This document shows positions 20,750-30,889 of a stretch of DNA of 64,000 nucleotides, piece after piece. Made by a program: the position numbers and the translations under genes. Numbering within the stretch: the stretch's first letter is position 1; each line of letters begins with the position of its first letter. The notes below the pieces were generated by a model, which saw only the letters and a program-made list of their open reading frames with translations, was not told the origin of the DNA and did no database searches. The stretch is from Isoetes taiwanensis (taxonomy: Eukaryota > Streptophyta > Lycopodiopsida > Isoetales > Isoetaceae), in contig JAJEKV010000020.1 of assembly GCA_021234155.1 (NCBI GenBank), positions 19,647,018 through 19,711,017 of the forward strand, given 5' to 3'.

Positions 20750-20900
20750 TTCTAACAGCAGCAACGGGAAACAGGGCTGACCTCCAATTTACTGGCAATA
20801 GCCAGTTTGGAGCAGTTTCTGGCATATACTTAGAATATGCCAAAAACCCATATGAGCAAGGGTTTGGCCCCCTAGGGGCAACCCAAAAATAGGGCGGATA
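20750..20900 (+). repeat. Dispersed CCCCTAGGGG repeat, copy 2
   Basis: A segment of about 120-140 bp running from AGCCAGTTTGGAGCAGTTTC to GGTTTGGCCCCCTAGGGGCA and ACCCAAAAA. Relatives lie at 3914-4050 and 23215-23345, all in the same orientation with the same order of blocks. The conserved core is the palindromic CCCCTAGGGG. Likely part of an LTR or other repeat family. Confidence 0.6.
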
Positions 20901-21046
20901 ATGGGTACTATATATACATCTGAAAGTATTGGCTTTTCTTTTGCTTTTGGTATGAAAAACAACCCATTGCCTTAAATGAGCTATTACAGCGATTTTTGCA
21001 TGGAAACGTCGTAGAAACAATGTATGCAAACGCCAGGGTAATATGG

Positions 21047-21137
21047 AGCTTCAAGTGCATTTTTAGGTACAATGGCTTAAATGTACGATTATGGTATATG
21101 TCTTAAGCCATTGCACCTAAAAAAGGACTTGAAGCTT
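21047..21137. ncRNA. Foldback with 34-35-nt arms (MIRNA- or MITE-like)
   Basis: The left arm (21047-21080) and right arm (21103-21137) pair with few mismatches around a 22-nt loop. Central blocks are TTTTTAGGTACAATGGCTTA against its near-complement TAAGCCATTGCACCTAAAAA. Length, loop size and a few bulges fit either a plant microRNA precursor or a small MITE. No transcript evidence can be read from sequence, so the RNA call is tentative. Confidence 0.35.
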
Positions 21138-21634
21138 GCATTGTAATTATAGCATCAACTTCGTTAGTTCATGACACACAGAAATCAAGAAGGATGCAAA
21201 GTAAATCTGAAATAGATATATTTTTGGCGTATCCAGGAAGCTAGCCATGCCACTAGAGGTCTGTCAAATTTGATTAATAATTTGATAGTTTGAGGTTACC
21301 TCATTACATCATGGTATTGCAAGGCTATTGCTAGATTTGGTCTATGGGTAGTTGTTGCATTAATCATTGACCTGCGAACTGAGGTAGATATTGCAGAACC
21401 TTTGATGAAGCGTTGATTTTACGAATGGAGGATGATCTTCCATGAAAGAAGCAAGGTATAGTCTAGGTCAGTGAGACCTATGGGATTAGTTGTTTGTTTA
21501 ATTTATTTGAGTTATGCTGGAAAATAGAACATTCATGTGTACCATGAAACATTTTCTTTAAGTTCGAGAATTTTTTCTTTTGATATGCTTACTTATATAT
21601 AGCACCACCACTCTTCCTTCCTTCCTTCCTTCCT

Positions 21635-22190
21635 TCCTTCTTCGATTGCTTTGCCAAGATATTAATGATCACTTTGCTAGTTTGTACAAAAACATCTATT
21701 TCTCCATCCTTTCCAAAGGCATCAGCCTGCTGCAACTTTCATAATACTCCATTTACATATAGTTGGACAAGGCGTCCTACTGTAGCTTCGGCTTCTTCAT
21801 CCAAGAATGAACGTTCCCCTTCTCTTTTCTCACCAAGGGACTCTTTAGCCTCCTTCACTAGATTAACACAGAATGGTGTTGCAACCAACTGCTTTATATT
21901 TCTAAGAGATTGATTGGCAACATTGAAACCATGTGAAAAGTTTGGCTGTTGTGATGCCCATAATAATTCTCAGGCATTGCCCAGACACCTTTTTTAAGTA
22001 CAATAGAAGCCCCGCCATTATTTTCCTCCAAACTTCAGAGAATTGATGCATCCAGGACTCTCTGGCAACCCATGCAAGTGTTTGGATGAAAGCCAACATC
22101 TTCTCTGCTCCAAAGTGAAACGCAGACACGTGCATAAGAAGAATGGAAGGCTGTGCTATTTGGACTGGCTCAACCCTCTCCATTTTCTCT
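21635..22190 (-). pseudogene. Unidentified exons of a helical protein, broken
   Basis: The minus strand carries two coding-like blocks. Block one (about 22190-21990) reads HVSAFHFGAEKMLAFIQTLA, WMHQFSEVWRKIMAGLLLYL. Block two (about 21932-21635) reads NVANQSLRNIKQLVATPFCV, LVKEAKESLGEKREGERSF, LDEEAEATVGRLVQLYVNGV, a TGA stop, then AFGKDGEIDVFVQTSKVIIN. They are in different frames. The helical, HEAT-like character suggests a scaffold-type protein, but I do not recognise the family. A (GAAGG)n simple repeat follows at about 21612-21642. Confidence 0.45.
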
Positions 22191-22296
22191 CCTGCATGAT
22201 GCCATCCGCAATCTCCCTTCTAGCCACATGTAGCTTCCACCTTCTCTTACTGCATACGGTTAGATGGTTTAAAACAAGGGCCAATGCAACAAGGGC

Positions 22297-23212
22297 CACT
22301 ACTACAGAATAGGCAGTTTGCGACGTCGTTTGCGACGTCGTTTGCGACGTCTTAGCGACGTAACAAGGACATCAAACGTCGCATGCACACGCTTTAATAA
22401 CGTTTCCCGCTCGTCGCAAATGACGTCGCCGTATTTCGTCGCAGCACGACGTCACGTTGCATGTGCGACGTCACGTCGCATGTGCAATGTACTAGCGACG
22501 TCGTGGACGTCTCAAATATGTACAAAATATGTCATCAAACGTCGCATGCACACGCTTTAATAACGTTTCCCGCTCGTCGCAAATGACGTCGCCGTGGATT
22601 CGTCGCAGCACGACGTCACGTTGCATGTGCGATGTCACGTCGCATGCGCAATGTACTAGCGACGTCGTGGACGTCTCAAATATGTACAAAATATGTCCTT
22701 ATGACGTTTTACAGACGTCGCTCATATATTGCTAAGACGTACATATATGTGCACCCAAAATGTTTTTTCGTACCTCTGGCTAACAAACCTGAGGCCTTAC
22801 CAACACCTCAATAACTCATATTTGTATGTATTCTATGTTTATTCTTTAAGTCGCAATGAGACGTTGCAATTGTGACATTTCACGTTGTAATGACGTTGCA
22901 CTTGCGACGTGATACGTCGCTAGTGCGACGTGGCACGTAGTAGGCCATTGCGACGTCTAGCCAGACGTTCCAACTGTGATGTCTGACGTTCTACCTGCGA
23001 CGTTGTTTGAATTTTGTGCAACGTCATAGGAACGTACCCGATTTTTGCCATTGCGACGTCTGATTAGACGTTCCAACTGCGACGTGGGACGTTCTATCTG
23101 CGACGTCGTTTAAATTTTGTGCGACGTCATGGGAACGTACGCGATTTTTGCGACGTGGACGTTTTATATACGTCGCAAACTGACGTCGCAAACAACCCAT
23201 CCTCTAGTAGTG
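22297..23212. mobile_element. Non-autonomous CACTA (EnSpm) transposon, complete
   Basis: The 916-bp element starts CACTACTACAG and ends CTCTAGTAGTG, so its termini are CACTACTA inverted repeats. It is flanked by the 3-bp target duplication GGC (22294-22296 and 23213-23215), as expected for CACTA elements. It has no coding capacity. Inside, the motif GCGACGT and its complement ACGTCGC recur many times in both orientations, most densely near the two ends; such subterminal repeats bind the element's own DNA-binding protein in known EnSpm systems. An internal tandem duplication of 163 bp spans 22371-22533 and 22534-22697. Confidence 0.92.
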
Positions 23213-23214
23213 GG

Positions 23215-23345
23215 CGACCGGTAATTCACCGCCTATAGCAAGTTTGGAGCAATTTTTGGCATATTCCTGGTACATATCAACATATACTGAGAATATCCAA
23301 AAACCCACATAACCTAGGGTTTGCGCCCCCAAGGGCAGCCCAAAA
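23215..23345 (+). repeat. Dispersed CCCCTAGGGG-type repeat, copy 3
   Basis: It begins immediately after the CACTA element (TAGCAAGTTTGGAGCAATTT) and ends GGTTTGCGCCCCCAAGGGCA, with the palindrome eroded to CCCCCAAGGG. Best aligned to the copy at 20750-20900. Confidence 0.55.
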
Positions 23346-23349
23346 AGAA

Positions 23350-23402
23350 AAGAAGGAGAAGAAGAGAAGAGAAGAGAAGAGAAGAGAAGAGAAGAAGAAG
23401 CT
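23350..23402. repeat. (GAAGA)n-type purine microsatellite
   Basis: About 50 bp of AGAAG/AGAGA repeats directly downstream of the dispersed repeat. Confidence 0.85.
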
Positions 23403-23868
23403 TCCGCCATCGCCATGTCACAACGAGTCCAAACAATGGCAACCATTCATCCGTAAAGTTCAGGGGGAAGATATTTCGCCATATTTCAGGCCTAGATTAC
23501 AACAGATAATGGCTTTCTCTCCACCGATGTTGGCTTCATCTCCTCCAATGCTGGCTGATAACGGAGTAATCAACCTTTTGTGGCTACGATGGCGCCACGT
23601 GGCAAGAAATATCTTCCCCCTGAATATCTTCGCCAGGTCCTTACCCTGCGTAAGGGCCTACGGGCGAACATTACCTCTACCGAAAAAATCCATAAGCATA
23701 ATATTACACTACGCCATTTATTCATCAGTCCTACGTACGGGCAAAGAAGACTTTACGAATAAGTAGATAGGGATTTGTGTGCTTGTTAGTGGACGTTAAA
23801 TCAGGGCCGCCCGTTTGTGGGTCGACAGGAGGAGTCTTGTAGCGCTTAACAAGTGTGCAATCTTTTGC

Positions 23869-25596
23869 ATGCCAAAATGGAGGGTCTATCAGAGCCGCAA
23901 TGCAGCAACTCTCTTGGGCGGAAGCATGGCAGCAGCATTCCTCGTCGGTGGAGCTGTAGTTGTTGCTGGAGCTGCCTTTGTAGCAAGACCCAGAGACCCA
24001 ATATTCGAGGTTGAATCCATAGAGTTAAAGGGTTTTAACTTGCGCTTTTGCCCAGGATCTCCATTATTCATGGCTGTAGTAGATGCCCAGCTCATTTTGT
24101 CCATCAAAGTTACCAATCCCAATATTGCCCCCATTGAGTATTCCAGCACTATTATGGAAATTTATTACAAAGGAGATCTGATTGGCAAGGCAAAGGTAAG
24201 TGAGTTCTTTCAGTAGCATTGCTTTAGCAATTTGCTTTTAAAATTTTGCTTTCTTAAATGGGCGCCCACCATTTTGAGCATCTTCCAGTCTAACGAGCAT
24301 TCCCACTGGTAATATATCAACCAAGAGATGTGCTAGGATGACTCTAATGGTAAAGGCTTTAAAGTTTAATTCAAGCGATCTGCATAGCGGCAGTTTATAA
24401 TTTGTCAAAGAACTTAATGAGCATCTTAATAGGTTTCATGCAATATGATAACATGCATATCCACTTCTAAGAATTATAGTATCCAACTTGAAAATCTCAA
24501 GATAGAAGATCTCTTATGTCTATTTTGTGTATGTGCTATAAGGTTAAGGAGGGGGACCAGGCAGCAAATTCAGACAAGATTTTAGAAGTGCCAGCTAAAT
24601 TAGATGGTTTGGAGATTACAGGCCATGTGAAAGATGTCATCAAGGATGTTGCGAAACGTGAAATGTGTCTTCAATCTGTAGTCACAATAGGGGGGTGTGC
24701 TCGAATATGGAAGTGGAAACATAAGTTCGAGGTATATATCCTTTTCCAGTGCTTTTGTTGGCTGTTTTCTAGTTTTGTCTTTGGGAAATCTGCTCTATAT
24801 ATGTAATAATTTATTTTTACCAAAAACATCCTCATGTCCTTTAGTGTGAATTTATTGTTTGATTGCCTCGGATTTGAAGGCCTGCCATACTTGATTTAGC
24901 AGATGCCATAGATGTTATATGCTTTCTTAGTATTGGTAAATTGGGGTCAAATTTAGCAGTTTAGGGATCTGGATATTGGGAGTTTGGATCTTTTTACGAA
25001 TATTGTCTTTTTTAGGAAAATGATTAAAAACACTGATGTATGCTGTATGCTGGGAATTAAGAAGTTATACAGTAAATGCTGCTAGAGTCTGAGGATTTCT
25101 TTGTCACTTAAGCAAGGCCTGGTGTCATGGCTGCTGCTTCCTTTAAATCTAGGGTGAATGGGACTTGTTCATTTCCTAAGAATATATTGTTATGGCAATT
25201 TGCTTGTTAGATCTGCCTGAATTTAGCACAACTAATAGTTCTTGGCCTGTGTCCAAAAGCGGGCCTGATCCTATTTTGAGGGGAACTGTTTGACGTCGCT
25301 GTACCAGGAGATTAGGTTGAGCCTGTGATTTTGTGTTTGAGCAAGCCATTGTCATCCTTTGCTCAGCATTGTAACTTATGAAAACATGGTCTTCGATATT
25401 TTCTTTTTTGAAGAATTATGGAAATAGGATTTGCTCGTTTTTTCTGTAAGTCATGCTAGAGGATTAATGGGTAGGTTGTGTGGATCTTCAGGTGCACGTA
25501 AACAGTGACATAAAAGTGGATCCTATTTTTCTTGACGTTTTGGAGCAAGAGAATAGAGTGCATATGGAGTTGGCAAATGTGGCAAATGAAATGTGA
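23869..25596 (+). CDS. LEA_2-domain protein, three exons, intact
   Basis: Exons are 23869-24195, 24543-24731 and 25492-25596, all with GT-AG borders and phase 0 joins, giving 206 residues. From ATG 23869 the order is a basic start (MPKWRVYQSRN), a hydrophobic span at about residues 20-43 (MAAAFLVGGAVVVAGAAF), then the LEA_2 domain: FEVESIELKGFNLRF, SIKVTNPNIAPIEYSSTIM, GLEITGHVKDVIKDVAKREM, TIGGCARIWKWKHKFEV and IKVDPIFLDVLEQENRV. LEA_2 proteins of this kind are membrane-anchored beta-sandwich proteins linked to desiccation or stress. The same frame is open 18 codons further upstream, with no ATG there. No stop or frameshift was seen. Function is inferred from the domain only. Confidence 0.85.
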
Positions 25597-25953
25597 TAGA
25601 TGTTAGAACGTGTAGGAGAAGATCTGGAAATTTGTGTTACGTTCTTGAGAGGGAGTTTATATAGTTGAAATAAGAAGGCTTTGGCATAATGATACTCCTA
25701 TGTAATGCGGTTTCCAGGATTGCTTTGAGTTTATGAACTACCAAGCAAATTTTTAGTAACCCGAAATAGAGTTCTGGACTTCTCAGTTTTTAAGGCATTT
25801 CTGTTTCTAAATAAACTTGAACCAGAACACCAGGTCGGTTGTCTTGTCCTAGAAATTTTGTCGCCACAGATAGGAACTGTACAGTTTATGGAAAAATGCC
25901 TTACCTAACCCATCTTGAGTTTTCTTGCCTCCTTTATACCCATTTAGGTATAA

Positions 25954-25991
25954 GGGAAAATACCCCTGAAAATTGAGAGGGGTATTTTCCC
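25954..25991. repeat. Perfect 14-bp hairpin
   Basis: GGGAAAATACCCCT (25954-25967) pairs exactly with AGGGGTATTTTCCC (25978-25991) across a 10-nt loop. It lies about 360 bp past the LEA_2 stop, so a role in that gene's 3' end is possible but unproven. Confidence 0.6.
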
Positions 25992-26339
25992 ATGAGCCTC
26001 AGATTACGAACAGAAAAAATCCTGGGGATCGGTGATATCGTGATGCGATTTGTGGCTTTGCCATAGCCAAAGTTATGATTTGTGGCAGATTCGACCAGAT
26101 TTATTGAAGAGTAAGCAGTTTTAAGGTTTCAGATGGATGTTGCCTCATGGCAACCAGATCAATTTTGATGACAACGGAGGCAAATTCCCGTTCATTCTGT
26201 CTCTTGCAGTCCTTGCCAAATAGAGCTTCTTCTTAAAGTTGCTGCCTTCATAGCCGCTTGTGGGTTAAGGTGTTGGTGCATAAGTTTGCTCGCCACATTT
26301 CAGAACTTTAACACTCTTTAATTGGGTTGCCAAAAGGGG

Positions 26340-27560
26340 TAAACTTGTCATTCATGGGCCAATAGGTGGGTTTTGGGTTTCCACAGCTGAGATCGTTTTG
26401 AAGGGTTGGATGGTGGAGATCATTTGTGCACGTGCCTCAGCAGCATTAAGAGAGGATGGGTTGGCTACCGTCCGATGGCATTAAGGGTCGTTAGGATTGA
26501 AGCTGGCCACTCGAATTATATCGAAGCACAACTGTTTGGCCCCACAATTCATCTCCACACCCTGCCGTTTTTTGCTTCCTTGCGAAGTATTTTAAGCAAC
26601 ATAGCACTTGGCTTTGAAGGGTTGCATTGGCAACAAGAACAAACCAGAAAGTTATTTGCTTGAAGTTGGACTTCAAGAAAGCATATGATAATGTCAGTTG
26701 GTCATTCTTGGAGGAAATGGCTGTGATGAGGACTTTCTATCGATGGTAATGAAACACGTGTACTCGAGTCAAGCTGCAGTGATATTTGGTGAAACATATT
26801 CCATTTTTTTAATTGGGAGGGGGATCAAGCAAGGATGTCCTTTGACACCTTTCCTTTCCAATTTATGGCACAGAGTCTTTCTCAATTGTTTTCTTTTAGG
26901 AGTTAAAGATGATATAATCACAGCTTGCTATGTATGTCAAGTGTATGTCAATGCCCGCATATATGTAATCAAAATGCTAAAAATACCTTTTTGTTTTGAG
27001 AGACGTTTGAATTAAAGACCTCTTAGATATCTTTTCTTTAGCCTTGGACTGGTTCTTGAATTGAAATAAATATGCTCTCTTATAGCTACTGGATCATTTG
27101 ATGTCTTCATTTGTTTATAATTATAGGATTTGATGCCACGTGGTGCTTCATCTAAGTAGTTAAGTGCTCTGATTAGGATTAGCACGTATGCTTTAGAATT
27201 ATAATGGGGTTAATTAAGCATTTGAATTAGTGGATGGTATGTAAAATGTCTATGCTAGGCAGAATTATGGTTGCAAAGTCTGTTTATAAAGCATACGTGT
27301 GTACGTTGCATCCATTTATTAATGCCAGAGAACATTCTCCAAGAGTTATCAAAAATAGTGACAAATTTCATATTTGGAAGGGGGGGAGGGGGATCGAGGG
27401 TATTGATGTAAATGTAACATGGCACAAGTGTTGTATTTCCAAAAGATCATGGTGGCTCGAGGTGATTGATATATCTCTTCATGGCAAGATTTGGTGGGCA
27501 AGTTCATGTGGCAGATATTGAGTGGAAAGATAGAATCTTCTGATCCATAGTTGGTTTATA
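26340..27560 (+). mobile_element. LINE reverse transcriptase remnant
   Basis: The plus strand carries pieces of an L1-type LINE reverse transcriptase in order: LKLDFKKAYDNVSWSFLEEM (motif A region), GRGIKQGCPLTPFLSNL (motif B region), then MSMLGRIMVAKSVY and NVTWHKCCISK from the thumb and C-terminal part. Stops and frameshifts separate them, and the YADD block was not found. It is non-functional. Its 5' and 3' ends are undefined. Confidence 0.75.
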
Positions 27561-27569
27561 ATCATTGAT

Positions 27570-29260
27570 TCATTGTGTCCCTTGCAATACGGCCTTTATA
27601 TATGTAGATAGGTCATGGACATCATTTAATAAGTTGAAACTGTATTTGGAGGCTTTTCCTTTTTTTGAAAGGAATACTTACTTAAGGCATGGGAGGATAA
27701 GAAATTTATGGTAGTTAAGCATTGATATGTCGTTGCTTAGGACATTGTATAGGATGTTTCTAGTGACGGATTGGCCGAGTAGATAGTAGTGCTAATAAGT
27801 CTGAGAGTCATTGATTAGCATTTTCTAGGTTCTTTTTTAGGCATTACATTCCACTAGCTTTGTTGCTGGAATATCACCCTTGGATTTTGATCATGTTGGC
27901 TGCATAGTTTATCAGTAGGCACTTGCATGCTTATAACCTACACTAAGGATTATTATTTTATTACATGCTTATCCGATGACTGTTTAAGTATAGGTTCAAT
28001 AAAATGATAGTCACAACATGGAATAAAAGTGTTTGTAATGGTACAACCAATTAGTTCTCAAAAACAACATAGCAACCTCTTTAATAGATGAAAGAGATTC
28101 GAACTGCAATATGTTAAGTTGAAAAATGACTTAAGCATACTTGAGGTCTAGTCTACTCGATCAATATAGTAATCTCGTTTATACTATACAATATAATTGC
28201 ATGACTAAGTATCCGCAAATGCCACTCGGCATAAAGCTGTTGTTAATAGAAAATTTTGAAGAAATAATTATTGTTTTCTCCTTTAGCCAAAATTTGTATG
28301 AATCTTGAAAAGTAACAAAAATTACATGACTGCAGGTTGCTAGGAACATTATTAAGGAATGTCTTAAAAGATACAGAATGAAGAAAACCATCAACAAAAA
28401 TAAAAGAAAGATTACATGTTTCTTCCTATCCAAAATACTCTGCTTACCGGGTGAAAGCATGCTACAGTGTACCACTTTTGGAACCCTCAAAAGTACCTAC
28501 ACTGGGTACTTTTAAAACCTAGAAGGAGATCATTGCTACCATCATCTTGACGTAAAAATATAATGAAAGCCTAAGGGACAAGGTTTACAAACCGTTCTAT
28601 ATCCTAGCTAGGGTTTTTTAAATCCTAGTAGTGATACGCTTGCTATATCGTTTGTTTAAGTCCCATAGGCCAATTGGTCTCCCCGGATGATAAAAATCAA
28701 TTCAATTCTATGCTTTTGCATAAGATGGACATGTTCTATATCCATACAACAACACAAACCTTAAGACTTTAATTGATAAGACCATTGAACATGTCAGAAA
28801 TACCAGGTTGGAGGTTATAAGGGCAAACTCTCAAGAAGGCTTTTTGTCAAAGGGTCACACTATATTCAGACCAAGTGTTAAAAATGGATGAGTTAGTATC
28901 TAAGATTCAACACATTTGTAATAATATTTTCGATCTATGGATATATAATTTTTTCTCACATTCTGGAGGAGGATAGGGAGGAGGTTGAGAAAGGTCATTT
29001 AGCACAGTGAAGGCCATATTGGAGGTGCTATGCAAAAGGTTGGTGATAGAAAAGTAGCTTTAATTGACTTTGCTGTCATTTCTAATTTAGAATGGTTAAC
29101 CAAAAATTTCTATGTTTCTTACTTTCTATATATATAAACCTTACCCTCAAAAAAAAAAAAAAAAACCCCGAATGGTAAGTCACAACAAAAATATGGGATA
29201 GTGCAAAGGCCCATACCGTAATATATAGGAACTCCCACCTAACGTTTTACAATGAAATGT
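27570..29260. other. AT-rich intergenic sequence, no gene
   Basis: No coding signal. A run of about 18 A follows ACCTTACCCTC at about 29149-29166, possibly the tail of an old retroposon whose body I could not identify. Confidence 0.4.
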
Positions 29261-29269
29261 TTACATGGG

Positions 29270-30885
29270 ACCAATAGACTATCCTACGGCACGAGGTAGG
29301 ATTTTCTCTTGAAAGCGAATGGTATTATGGCTTTCCTTGTCTCCAACGCTTTTTGGGTTGTATATTGATAGCTTGGAGACGTGGATGCAAAGACCATGGG
29401 TCAAAGGGGTGCAATTATCCGGGACGACCTTTGTGAGCCAGTTACTATGGTGCGGATGATGTAGCTTTGCTAGGGCTCATACGGCCCTTTGTATGCAAAG
29501 AAGCATTTGGATGCCCTTTTGGGTTACGTGGGGCAGCGGGAATGACAATGAACTTGCACAAAACAAAATTTCAGCGATCGAGTTATAGAAAAAACACCCT
29601 AAAATAAGTTCTATTCAGCGAGGGGGCCGGGAAGTGGAGATGGTGCGAGCTTCAAGTATCCGGGAATTGATTTCACTACTAACATTACGTGGGATGAGTG
29701 TGTGGAGAGAAGAGTGTATGATATTATAGGCCGGAAGGCTTTATGAACATGCGCAAAACTTAATGCCATGTTGCCTTGGGATAGATTTCAAAGAGTAGGA
29801 GAGCACACCCATTTAGAGCTTTCTTCCAAATAAAGTCAATGCAAATTATATGGGGTGGAGGTTTTATATGATGTGGTTAGCAAAAATACGTGGGATAGGT
29901 TGGAAAAGTTCATGAGAAATTTCTTGACATATAGCTTGGGAGTGAAGGACATTCGCTTCAGCGAATCGAGATTTTGTTGTATGAGATATGGGTAGCGGCC
30001 TTTACAAAGATTCTCGCTATGCGAAGGCATCTTACTTGCTTCCATAAGGTGGATGGGATGGATGAGCATCGCTTGCCCCCACAGCCCGGTGTTGTTAACG
30101 CAGGCCCCAAGATGTACGAAGAGGGTATGGCAAATTAGCATTATTAAGGGATGGTTTAGGAGGTGGTCTATGGATTACCAAATTTCATGGTGGCACCGCG
30201 CATTCGTCTTACTAATGGGCAATTGGATGCGGGCTATGCTGCCAGTGAAATTGGGATGCCTCTACTCTTGCAAAGCCCAATAATATATCAGCACTATCAC
30301 GCTATTATATTAATCCCAGCCTTGAGCATGGACCCCATCGGTTTTATTTGAAAGCACACATCTCTGCGGAAGAATGGAGAGCTATTGCCGCCATAAGGGG
30401 CGGGTTCCCATTACCTCGTAATTGAGACAGTCATTTGGGGGTGAATGGCGGCACACGGGATCCCCTGTGGAGGAGAGGATATGTCGGTGTTGTGAGATGC
30501 ACGTGATAGAGGATGAGCACCATGCCCTCCACATGCCCAAAGCATATGCCCATGTCCGAAAGCAAAGGCACTTCGATCTTAGATGCTCGACACACCGCTA
30601 CATCGATTAATTTCGGATCACCTATGGTAGCCGACCGGGAGCTTACATCCCGAGATTCGGCCCGGCGGACTTGCTCTTCCGGGGCATGGTATTTGAGAGC
30701 CTCTTTGTTAGGGTTTTTCCTCCCCAAGTGGGGTTTTTTCATCCCTAGTAGGGTTCTACCTTGCATGATTACATTGTTTGTTTTGGTGTTGGGGTTTTGG
30801 CTTTTTGCACATTATTAATGGCTCTCATAGGCCTCTGGCCTCCGTGGACGTTAAAATAAACTTCCTTCCTTCCTTCCTTCCTTAT
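29270..30885 (+). mobile_element. LINE remnant of a second family with CTTCC tail
   Basis: Reverse transcriptase pieces on the plus strand include a FGLYIDSLETWMQ-like block (FWVVYIDSLETWMQ region, 29345-29390), GADDVALLGLIRPF (catalytic block, YADD changed to GADD, about 29450), GMTMNLHKTKF and a FKYPGIDFTT block. Further on, a Cys-rich block (ERICRCCEMHVIEDEHHAL, about 30474) matches the C-terminal zinc-binding end of such LINEs. Several frameshifts are present. The element ends in AATAAA followed by (CTTCC)n at about 30855-30883. This LINE type is common in algae and non-seed plants, from memory. Confidence 0.7.
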
Positions 30886-30889
30886 ATTC

